A program made the translations under genes and the position numbers. From Steroidobacteraceae bacterium (GTDB lineage: Bacteria > Pseudomonadota > Gammaproteobacteria > Steroidobacterales > Steroidobacteraceae): 8,142 bases of DNA. Numbering within the stretch: the first letter of the stretch is position 1; each line of letters opens with the position of its first letter. Positions 1 to 5,727 of this stretch are shown here, piece after piece. Below the pieces are notes generated by a model. That model ran no database searches. It was not told the DNA's origin and worked only from the letters and a program-made list of their open reading frames with translations. The DNA lies in NCBI GenBank assembly GCA_021325695.1, contig JAJTCR010000296.1, forward strand, positions 1-8,142. Direction: 5' to 3'.

Positions 1-818
1 TGGACCACCCGCCGCCGGACAAGCTGCTGGCCACGACGCAGGCCGAGCTCGACGCGCTCGGTCGCTTCATGACCGAGCGGCACATCGTGACGATCCCGCA
101 GGACGCGCTGCCGGCCCAGGTGCAGGAGACCCCGCCGTTCATGCGCGCGACGACCTCGGCCTCGATGGACACGCCGGGGCCCTTCGAGCAGGGCAAGCTG
201 CGCGGGTTCTACAGCATGACCCTGCCCGACCCCGCGTGGCCCGCGGCTCAGAAGGAGGAATTCATGCGGCAGTGGTTCTACCCGCTGATCACGAACGTGT
301 CCGTGCACGAGGTCTGGCCGGGGCACTACCTGCAGTTCCTGTACGCGCCGACCTACCCGTCGGTCGTGCGCAAGGTCATGGGCTCGAACGCGAACGCCGA
401 AGGCTGGGCCCACTACTGCGAGCAGATGGTGATCGACGAGGGCTTCCACGCCGACGATTCGCGCTATCGGCTGGCCCAGCTGCAGGACGCGTTGCTGCGC
501 GACGCGCGCTTCATCGTCGGCATCCGCCTGCACACCCAGGGCATGACGCTGCAACAGGCGGAAGACTTTTTCGTCACCGAGGGCTACCAGCCTCGCCCCG
601 TCGCCGTCTCTGAGACCAAACGCGGCACGTCCGACGCGCTCTACGGCTATTACACGATGGGCAAGCTCGCGATCCTGAAGCTGCGCGCCGACTACCAGCG
701 CAAGCTCGGCCCGGCATTCCGGCTGCAGGACTTCCACGACCGCTTCATCGGCCTCGGCCCGCTGCCGTTGCCCCTGGTGCGCGAGGCCATGCTGGGGCAA
801 CGCGGCACGCTGTTCTGA
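1..818 (+). CDS. DUF885 family metallopeptidase-like protein, C-terminal part
   Basis: The frame is open from base 3 with no start in the window, so the N-terminus lies outside; an internal ATG at 69 is not the real start, because 22 family-like codons precede it in frame. Numbered from that ATG, an HExxxGH zinc-peptidase-like motif (HEVWPGH) sits at residues 80-86 and a downstream EGWAHYCEQ motif at 111-119; this pair is typical of DUF885 proteins. The tail (RGTSDALYGYY, TMGKLAILKLR, DFHDRFIGLGPLPL) also fits the family. Members are often annotated as secreted or periplasmic zinc peptidases or lipoproteins, but the substrate is unknown, and the signal peptide, if any, is outside the window. 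The gene converges on the MgtC gene with a 30-base gap. Family assignment is firm; peptidase activity is inferred from the motif only. Confidence 0.93.
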   Translation, partial: DHPPPDKLLATTQAELDALGRFMTERHIVTIPQDALPAQVQETPPFMRATTSASMDTPGPFEQGKLRGFYSMTLPDPAWPAAQKEEFMRQWFYPLITNVSVHEVWPGHYLQFLYAPTYPSVVRKVMGSNANAEGWAHYCEQMVIDEGFHADDSRYRLAQLQDALLRDARFIVGIRLHTQGMTLQQAEDFFVTEGYQPRPVAVSETKRGTSDALYGYYTMGKLAILKLRADYQRKLGPAFRLQDFHDRFIGLGPLPLPLVREAMLGQRGTLF

Positions 819-848
819 AGGACCGGCGACGCACGTCGCGCGCACGGC

Positions 849-1544
849 TCAGTCGCTGGTGGGGGCGATCCGGTATTCGTGGACTTCGCTGTGGTCGTTC
901 AACGTCGTCGCGAGGCGTCCGGCCGCCGTGCGATCGGTCGACGCGATCGTGGTCGTGTAGCGGCGCACCCGGCCTTCGCCGTCGAGCCGATAGCTGAAGT
1001 TCGCGACGGTGAACCCGTGCATCGTGACGAATTCGCGCACGGTCTGCTCGCCGTGCTCGCTGTCCGGCGCGAAGCGGACTTCGAAGTGGTAGTACGCCTG
1101 CGTCGGCATGCGCACTTCGATCGAGCGGAACACCGACAGCACGCCGAGCGTCAGCACGACGGCGAGCACGAGCGGAAAGTAAAAGCCCGCCCCGGCGAGC
1201 ACGCCGATCGCGGCCGTGATCCAGATCGAGGCAGCCGTGGTCAGGCCGCGGACCGAGAGACCCTCGCGCATGATCACGCCGGCGCCGAGGAAGCCGATGC
1301 CCGTCATGATGCCCTGCGCCATGCGGGTCGGATCCAGCCGGATCAACGTGTCCGGCGTCTGCACCCAGTGCGACTCGTAGACCGTCACCAGCATCAACAC
1401 GGTCGAGGCCATGCAGACGAGCGCGTGCGTGCGAAAGCCGGCCGGTCGACCCCGGTACGAACGCTCGTAGCCGATCACCGCCCCCGCCACCAGCGAGACC
1501 AGGATCCGCACCGCCATGTCGACGAGATCGGCGTCCAACTGCAC
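849..1544 (-). CDS. MgtC/SapB family inner-membrane protein
   Basis: A 231-residue protein. The N-terminal half (about residues 8-140) is a hydrophobic MgtC domain with several membrane helices and the family signatures GYERSYRGRPAGFRTH (25-40), GIGFLGAGVIMREG (82-95) and VRGLTTAASIW (98-108). The C-terminal part (about 150-231) is a soluble, ACT-like regulatory domain found in longer MgtC homologues. MgtC proteins are linked to growth in low magnesium and to control of the F-type ATP synthase; many homologues have no tested role and are not transporters in the usual sense. The start is a GTG, ten bases after the stop of the aldehyde dehydrogenase. A TGAGG sequence made from that stop codon gives the ribosome site with 8-base spacing, so the two genes look translationally coupled. 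No magnesium-responsive leader is visible in the 10-base gap. Family is clear; function in this organism is inferred. Confidence 0.94.
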   Translation of the reverse strand: MQLDADLVDMAVRILVSLVAGAVIGYERSYRGRPAGFRTHALVCMASTVLMLVTVYESHWVQTPDTLIRLDPTRMAQGIMTGIGFLGAGVIMREGLSVRGLTTAASIWITAAIGVLAGAGFYFPLVLAVVLTLGVLSVFRSIEVRMPTQAYYHFEVRFAPDSEHGEQTVREFVTMHGFTVANFSYRLDGEGRVRRYTTTIASTDRTAAGRLATTLNDHSEVHEYRIAPTSD

Positions 1545-1552
1545 GGGCGCGG

Positions 1553-1557
1553 CCTCA
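1553..1557 (-). promoter_or_regulatory. ribosome binding site of the MgtC gene, overlapping the upstream stop codon
   Basis: Read on the minus strand, TGAGG combines the TGA stop of the aldehyde dehydrogenase with a GAGG Shine-Dalgarno core, 8 bases before the GTG start at 1544. This supports the GTG as the true start and suggests coupled translation of the two genes. Confidence 0.6.
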
Positions 1558-2996
1558 GCGCACGAGGCGCATCACCCTGGCCTTGAAATCGTCGTACGGC
1601 GGGTAACGCAGCGGCGCGTCGAACCGGAAGCTGCGCTTCATGACCGGCTTCATGTGGCTGAACGTCTCGAAGCCGTACCATCCCGTGTACCGGCCCATGC
1701 CGCTCGCGCCGATGCCGCCGAACGGCAGCTCCGGCGACACCATGAAGATCACCGCGTCGTTGATGCAGACGCTGCCGGCGCTGAGCCGCGACAGCACGGC
1801 GTCTTCGAGCGCCTTGCTCTTGGAGAACAGGTACAGCGCGAGCGGCTTGGGCCGGTCCGCCACGAACTTGATCGCGTGGTGCATCTCGTCCACGGTGATC
1901 ACCGGCAGCACCGGTCCGAAAATCTCCTCCCGCATCAGCGCGGACTCGGGATCCGGGTCGAGCACGATCGTCGGCGCCACGTACCGCTTTGCGACATCGA
2001 CCTGTCCGCCCGTGTGCACCTTCTGGCCCTCGAGCAGCTTCGCGAACCGCGCCGTGTGACGCTCGCTCGCGATCCGGCAGAAGTCCGGGCTCTGGCTCGG
2101 GTCGTCGCCGTAGAACTGCTTGATCTTCGCGGCGAGCGTATCGGCGAACTGCTCGGCGACGTCGCGGTGCACGAGCACATGGTCAGGCGCCACGCAGGTC
2201 TGCCCGGCATTGATGAACTTGCCCCACGCGATCCTCGACGCGGCGACCTCCAGGTCGGCGCTCTTGTCGATGATGCACGGGCTCTTGCCGCCGAGCTCCA
2301 GCGTGACGGGGGAGAGGTGCTTCGCGGCGGCGGCCATCACGATGCGCGCGACGCGCTCGTTGCCCGTGTAGAGGATGTGATCGTACTGGTGTTCGAGCAG
2401 CTCCGTGGTCTCGGGGATGCCGCCCTCGATCACCGCGAAGGCATCGTTGTCGAGATAGCGGGGCAGGATCCGCGCGATCGCCTCGGACGTGTGCGACGTG
2501 ATCTCCGACGGCTTCATCACCGCACAGTTTCCCGCCGCGATCGCGCCCACGAGCGGCGCACAGACCATCGACAACGGGTAATTCCACGGCGCAATGATCA
2601 GGACCACGCCCTTGGGCTCGGGCTGGATGTAACTGCGGCCAGGCATGGCCATCAGCGGCGTCGGCACGCGCTTCGGCTTGAGCCACTTCCTGAGGTGCTT
2701 CGCGTCGCCTCGCTCTCCACGAAGCTCATCTCGGTGAGCACCGCTTCGAAGTGACACTTGCCGAGATCGGCCCGCAGCGCCTCGCCGAAGTCCTTCTCGT
2801 GGTCGCGCATCATGCGCGCCAGTTCCTTGAGTTGCCGCAGGCGCCATTCGATCGGGTGGGTCTTGCCGGTCGCAAACGTGGCGCGCAGCCGGTGCAGCGC
2901 CTCGGGGATCCCCGATTTCCGGCTCGTCGGGCCGGCGCCCGTGGTCGTCGTAGCGCCCGTGGTCGCCAATGTCGCTGCCGTTGCCGTGCTGCTCAT
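1555..2996 (-). pseudogene. ALDH3-type aldehyde dehydrogenase (coniferyl/fatty aldehyde dehydrogenase-like), single frameshift
   Basis: NAD(P)-dependent oxidation of an aldehyde to its acid is expected. Two frames must be joined. Codons 1-96 from ATG 2996 give the ALDH3-like N-terminus (TGKTHPIEWRLRQLKELARM through SFVESE); the other frame resumes at 2706 with DAKHLRKWLKPKRVPTPL and runs to TGA at 1555. One base is missing at about 2706-2709. Restoring it gives 480 residues, normal for this class. In the restored numbering the active-site residues are all present: Asn139 (PWNYP), Glu234 (LELGGKSP), Cys268 (GQTCVAPD) and Glu358 (EEIFGP). Their spacings equal those I remember for mammalian ALDH3A1. 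The end, PFGGIGASGMGRYTGWYGFETFSH, is also ALDH3-like. GGGGGA about 8 bases before ATG 2996 supports the start. Residues 3-24 are Ala/Thr-rich low complexity. As read, translation would stop after about 114 residues. The intact catalytic core argues for a sequencing error or very recent mutation. The natural substrate cannot be told. Confidence 0.88.
2935..2965 (-). repeat. 13-base direct repeat, 18-base period, in the N-terminal coding region of the aldehyde dehydrogenase
   Basis: GCGCCCGTGGTCG occurs at 2935-2947 and again at 2953-2965 on the + strand. It encodes the repeated Thr/Gly/Ala stretch (TTGATTTTGAG) ahead of the conserved domain, so the low-complexity N-terminal tail probably grew by local duplication. 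Confidence 0.7.
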
Positions 2997-3112
2997 CGCT
3001 GGGTCCCCCGGGTCGATACCTTCGCTCGGTCGGTCGCCGGATCCGCCGACAGACCGATAACGCTACCACAGCACGCCGCTTCTGGTGCGCCGCAACATCG
3101 ATCGCGACTCGA

Positions 3113-3118
3113 TATCAT
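3113..3118 (+). promoter_or_regulatory. candidate -10 element for the NUDIX gene
   Basis: TATCAT matches the sigma-70 consensus -10 at five of six positions and lies 24 bases before the ATG at 3143, leaving room for a short leader with the GGAG ribosome site at 3134-3137. I see no good -35 hexamer 16-18 bases upstream, so this is tentative. The rest of the 146-base divergent gap (2997-3142) must also hold the promoter of the aldehyde dehydrogenase, which I could not place. Confidence 0.3.
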
Positions 3119-3142
3119 CGCCGCCACCGCCCTGGAGCGCCC

Positions 3143-3682
3143 ATGGCCGACGAAATCCGCAACGTCCACACCGGCAAGGTCCTGACGCTGAACCTCGAGC
3201 GGGTGACGCTGCCCAACGGCCGCGTGGCCGAGCTCGAGATCGCCCATCACCCGGGCGGAGCCACGATCGTCGCCCTCGACGCACGGAACCGCGTGTGCCT
3301 GCTGCGGCAGTTCCGACACGCGGCCGGGGGCTGGATCACCGAGTTGCCGGCCGGGAAGCTCGACAACCGTGAGCCGCCCTTGCAGTGCGCGCAGCGCGAA
3401 CTCGCGGAGGAAGTCGGGATGTCGGCGCGACGGTGGGAACACCTCGGCGAGTTCTTCAGCTCGCCCGGCGTGCTCACCGAGGTGATCCACGTGTTCCTGG
3501 CCCGTGAGCTCGAGGCTTGCGCCTCGGCCCCGGAGGAGCACGAGGTGTTCGAGGCGAGCTGGGTGCCGCTCGAGGAGGCCTTCCGGCTCGCCAGCGACGG
3601 CAGCCTGCGCGACGCGAAGACCCTGATCGGGCTCGCGTGGTCGCGCGCGCGCCTAGCAGACGAGGCCGCCCGCAAAATGTGA
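3143..3682 (+). CDS. NUDIX hydrolase, ADP-ribose pyrophosphatase type
   Basis: A 179-residue cytosolic enzyme expected to split a nucleoside diphosphate linked to another moiety, most likely ADP-ribose to AMP and ribose 5-phosphate, using divalent metal. The full NUDIX box GX5EX7REUXEEXGU is present without a mismatch at residues 71-93, with RELAEEVGM as its core. The preceding WITELPAGKL and the later SSPGVLTEVIHVFLA are typical of the ADP-ribose/NudF-like branch, as is QFRHAAGG. The frame stays open upstream to 2969, but ATG 3143 has GGAG five bases before it and gives the usual family N-terminus, so it is the better start. It is divergent from the aldehyde dehydrogenase and 88 bases upstream of a small hypothetical gene. 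Substrate choice within the family (ADP-ribose, NADH, sugar nucleotides) cannot be settled from sequence alone. Confidence 0.92.
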   Translation: MADEIRNVHTGKVLTLNLERVTLPNGRVAELEIAHHPGGATIVALDARNRVCLLRQFRHAAGGWITELPAGKLDNREPPLQCAQRELAEEVGMSARRWEHLGEFFSSPGVLTEVIHVFLARELEACASAPEEHEVFEASWVPLEEAFRLASDGSLRDAKTLIGLAWSRARLADEAARKM

Positions 3683-3714
3683 TCGACTCCGCAATCCCGA
3701 CGGCTCGATTTTTG

Positions 3715-3720
3715 TAACAT
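3715..3720 (+). promoter_or_regulatory. weak candidate -10 element for the small hypothetical gene
   Basis: The 88-base gap 3683-3770 contains one AT-rich island around 3709-3725. TAACAT at 3715-3720 matches the -10 consensus at four of six positions, with no recognisable -35. A promoter here is plausible because the downstream gene has its own terminator, but the match is weak. Confidence 0.2.
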
Positions 3721-3770
3721 CATCTCCCGACAGACCGATCGACCGTTCGTCTTCGACAGGGACCGACCAC

Positions 3771-4142
3771 ATGGCCGAGAAACCCACGGGCAAGAAGCCC
3801 CCCGCCGCCGCCGATCCGGACCCGAACGAACCAGGGCGGCTCGAACGCGACGACCGCGGCAACGTCACCTGGCAATGGTCGGACGACCAGAATCTCAATG
3901 CGGACGACACGCTGGGTGCCGCCGAACGCCTCCGCGCGCTCATCGACCCAGGTCTCGACGTGCAGGACGAGCAGGAAAACCCGCTGAGCCCGGTCCAGAG
4001 CAACACGAAGGGGCTCAAGACCGGTTACAACCCCTACAACAGTGGTGCACTGGGCAAGCAGGCCTGGAAGAAAAAGAAGGACCTGCGCCGGCTCTCCAAG
4101 TGGATCGAGCTCAAGAAGAAGATGTCGGACACGAAGGAATAG
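3771..4142 (+). CDS. small conserved hypothetical protein, charged, Lys-rich C-terminus
   Basis: A 123-residue soluble protein with no signal peptide or membrane helix. Residues 1-25 are Pro/Lys/Asp-rich and probably disordered. Then come DDRGNVTWQW (27-36), a short helical stretch around AAERLRALID (50-59), GYNPYNSG (85-92), and a strongly basic tail with KKKKDLRRLSKWIELKKK (100-117). The RGNxxWxW plus YNPY arrangement resembles small uncharacterised proteins of beta- and gammaproteobacteria as I recall them; I know no function. AGGGA at 3758-3762, eight bases before the ATG, is a good ribosome site. The gene is followed at once by a strong terminator, so it is probably a monocistronic unit or the end of a NUDIX transcript. 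The basic tail could bind nucleic acid, but that is a guess. Confidence 0.82.
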   Translation: MAEKPTGKKPPAAADPDPNEPGRLERDDRGNVTWQWSDDQNLNADDTLGAAERLRALIDPGLDVQDEQENPLSPVQSNTKGLKTGYNPYNSGALGKQAWKKKKDLRRLSKWIELKKKMSDTKE

Positions 4143-4169
4143 TTGCCGGGTGACCAGTGGCTGGAAGCA

Positions 4170-4199
4170 GGGCCGGCGTCGGGACGCCGGCCCTTTTTT
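4170..4199 (+). terminator. strong rho-independent terminator
   Basis: GGGCCGGCGT (4170-4179) pairs perfectly with ACGCCGGCCC (4184-4193) around a CGGG loop, followed directly by six T (4194-4199). It ends the plus-strand transcript 28 bases after the stop of the small hypothetical gene. The complementary strand has no T-run after the hairpin, so it should act mainly on plus-strand transcription. Confidence 0.95.
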
Positions 4200-4222
4200 C
4201 CTGCTCCTCACTTCTTACTACT

Positions 4223-4254
4223 AGCCACCAGCCACCAGCCACTAGCCACTAGCC
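4223..4254. repeat. heptanucleotide tandem repeat (AGCCACY), about 4.6 copies
   Basis: Units are AGCCACC at 4223 and 4230, AGCCACT at 4237 and 4244, then a partial AGCC at 4251-4254. The array lies in the 3'-3' junction between two convergent genes, just after the terminator at 4170-4199. Its last units contain the CTA (4249-4251) that is the TAG stop of the minus-strand gene. Short heptamer arrays of this look are known in intergenic DNA of diverse bacteria, such as the cyanobacterial STRR sequences; relation to those is not shown here. Confidence 0.85.
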
Positions 4255-4867
4255 GGCGGCGTAGCGCAGCTTCGCATGCCGCCCGAGCCGGTAAAACGAG
4301 CGCAGCTCGGCCAGCATCGCGGCAGGACGCGCCTGTCGTCGCCGCAGGAACCGTTCCTCGAGCCGCCCACAGAATCGCGCAGCGAACCGATGCGCTTCCG
4401 CATAACGCTCCCGCTCGGGCTCCGTGAGGTGCGGCAGCAGTCGCCCGCCCTCGAACAGGCGCCGGAACAGCTCGCCCGGAAAGCGGCCTTCGCGCTGCGC
4501 GAGTAACAACGCGAGTGCGCTCGCGTACTTGTCGACCTCGGCCTGCAGTTCGAGCTCGAGCAGCGACACGTCGCGATCCCCCCTCCAGTGCCGTGCAGTA
4601 ATCCTGCAGGTTGCGTTCGTCGAGGGCCTCGAGCGGGCAATGACGACCGAGCCGCTCGAGCACCTCGGCGTGCAGGTAAAGACTCATGGCGACGCCGTCC
4701 TGGGTCTCCGCGATCAGCAGCTGCTCGTCCGTCGGCGGCGGGCCGTCGCTCGACTGCAGCGCCGCAGCGTGCTGCGGATCGGTGATCAGGAAGTCCCGGA
4801 CGTCGTGTTCGACCGGCGCGTCGTAGAGGCCGGCGAGCAGCGACTGCAGCTGGCGGAGCAGCGCCAT
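4249..4867 (-). pseudogene. conserved hypothetical protein, frameshifted at a homopolymer
   Basis: The first 95 codons from ATG 4867 (MALLRQLQSLLAGLYDAPVEHD through LQDYCTALE) are in one frame. From about 4578 the sensible sequence continues in another frame (DRDVSLLELELQAEVDKYAS to FYRLGRHAKLRYAAG) and stops at TAG 4249-4251. The switch falls exactly at six C on the plus strand (4578-4583). Removing one base joins both parts into 205 residues. The protein is soluble, largely helical, rich in Leu, Glu and Arg, with no signal peptide. I do not recognise a characterised family. It starts 7 bases after the stop of the upstream gene with no obvious ribosome site, which fits coupled translation in a two-gene operon. 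Without repair the first frame runs on to 4208 with an Ala/Arg-rich nonsense tail. A larger deletion at the junction, rather than one extra base, is also possible. Confidence 0.72.
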
Positions 4868-4874
4868 GGCGCGA

Positions 4875-5483
4875 CTAGTTCAGGTCGCGGCCCAGCGGCA
4901 CGATCGTCGGATCGACGCCGAGGCTCGTCAGGATCGCATGCGCGCGCGGGCTGCCGGTCTTGAGCCAGATCTCGTACTGGCGCAGCACGTCGCGCTGGTC
5001 GTGCCGATGCGCCATTTCGCTCACGTCGTTGAGCGCGTCGACGAGACGCTGGAACTTCTGCGCAAGCTCCGCGAAGACGGAACCCAGCGCGCGGCCGCGG
5101 GCGCCGGTGCGACAGGTGTCGGCGAGCGTGCCGTACGCACGGCCGCCCATCGCGATGTGATAGTCGACGTCGACGAGCCTGCGCGCGAAGCTCTGCGCGA
5201 AAAAGCCGGCGACGAACAGCGACACGTCGCCGACACGTTGCAGCGTCCGCAACTGTTCCTCGCGCGACCCGGCCGTGCCGGCGTCCGCGAGCATCATCGC
5301 GAGCGGCTTGAGTCGCGGGCCGTCGGGCGTGGCGTCGAACAGCGCCTCCGAGCGGGCAAACATGGTCAGCATGTTGACCACGTAGTGTTCGGTGTGGTCG
5401 TCCACTCCGACGTGCTGCCGCTCGAGGGCGGCATGCACCGAGTCCCGGAAGAACTCACGCAAGTTACGCACGTCGATCGTCAT
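4875..5483 (-). CDS. conserved hypothetical protein
   Basis: A 202-residue soluble protein, predicted mostly helical, without signal peptide or membrane segment. Distinctive stretches are NLREFFRDSVHAAL (7-20), EHYVVNMLTMFARSEALF (near 32-49), VGDVSLFVAGFFAQSFARRLVDVDYHIAMGGRAYG (near 87-121) and LRQYEIWLKTGSPRAHAIL near the end. The last two look like conserved family blocks, and I believe similar hypothetical proteins exist in other proteobacteria, but I know no function. The start is well supported by GGAGGAGA at 5493-5500, nine bases before the ATG. It is the first gene of a minus-strand pair with the frameshifted gene ending at 4249, separated by 7 bases; the two products probably act together. 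The pattern of conserved Asp, Tyr and His is not a catalytic motif I can name. Confidence 0.85.
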   Translation of the reverse strand: MTIDVRNLREFFRDSVHAALERQHVGVDDHTEHYVVNMLTMFARSEALFDATPDGPRLKPLAMMLADAGTAGSREEQLRTLQRVGDVSLFVAGFFAQSFARRLVDVDYHIAMGGRAYGTLADTCRTGARGRALGSVFAELAQKFQRLVDALNDVSEMAHRHDQRDVLRQYEIWLKTGSPRAHAILTSLGVDPTIVPLGRDLN

Positions 5484-5492
5484 ACCGCGATC

Positions 5493-5500
5493 TCTCCTCC
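5493..5500 (-). promoter_or_regulatory. strong ribosome binding site of the two-gene minus-strand operon
   Basis: GGAGGAGA on the minus strand, nine bases before the ATG at 5483, is the closest match to the anti-Shine-Dalgarno sequence in the window. It fixes the start of the 202-residue hypothetical protein. Confidence 0.75.
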
Positions 5501-5538
5501 GCGTTGGCAGCCGGTGAGTGCGTCTGCTGACAGGATCG

Positions 5539-5553
5539 CGCTCACCGTGAGCG
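5539..5553. promoter_or_regulatory. inverted repeat, possible operator
   Basis: CGCTCAC and GTGAGCG form perfect seven-base arms around a single C. The repeat sits between a weak candidate promoter (5568-5597) and the ribosome site (5493-5500) of the minus-strand operon, a position suited to a repressor or to a small leader hairpin. There is no T-run, so it is not an intrinsic terminator. Regulatory role is inferred only from position and symmetry. Confidence 0.35.
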
Positions 5554-5567
5554 TGCCGATGCCCTGA

Positions 5568-5597
5568 AAACTAGCGACAGCCGGTGTGCGTTTACAA
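5568..5597 (-). promoter_or_regulatory. weak candidate sigma-70 promoter of the minus-strand operon
   Basis: On the minus strand TTGTAA (5597-5592) and TAGTTT (5573-5568) are separated by 18 bases. They match the -35 and -10 consensus at four and three of six positions. The remainder of the 244-base gap 5484-5727 shows no gene I can support. It holds a five-base GCGCG/CGCGC hairpin at 5608-5622 without a T-run and otherwise GC-rich sequence. Confidence 0.25.
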
Positions 5598-5727
5598 GGG
5601 GTCTTTTGCGCGTTCTGCGCGCCACTTCTCACACGACGACGGGATCCGTGCGGCGCGTTCGCCCGCCGCGCATGCCGCACCGGCGTGTCGGCGTCGTCGG
5701 GCGGGCCGAGGGCGCCTTAGTGAACGC

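Noticed and set aside
826..839. GCGAC/GTCGC hairpin between the DUF885 and MgtC gene ends
   Set aside because: Only five base pairs, no T-run; expected by chance in GC-rich DNA.
1516..2754. 412-codon plus-strand ORF opposite the aldehyde dehydrogenase
   Set aside because: Its composition (Arg, His, Glu, Leu repeats) is that of a GC-driven antisense frame, and the minus strand encodes clear ALDH motifs.
2969..3142. 58-codon N-terminal extension of the NUDIX protein
   Set aside because: The extension is low-quality Arg-rich sequence overlapping the divergent gene start; ATG 3143 has a ribosome site and the usual family N-terminus.
4570..4590. Programmed ribosomal frameshifting at the G6 run
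   Set aside because: The needed shift is +1, whereas runs of this type usually promote -1, and no stimulatory structure or stop-codon context is evident; sequencing error is simpler.
4866..5567. 233-codon plus-strand ORF opposite the hypothetical gene at 4875-5483
   Set aside because: No domain-like sequence and no good ribosome site; the minus-strand gene has a strong ribosome site and protein-like composition.
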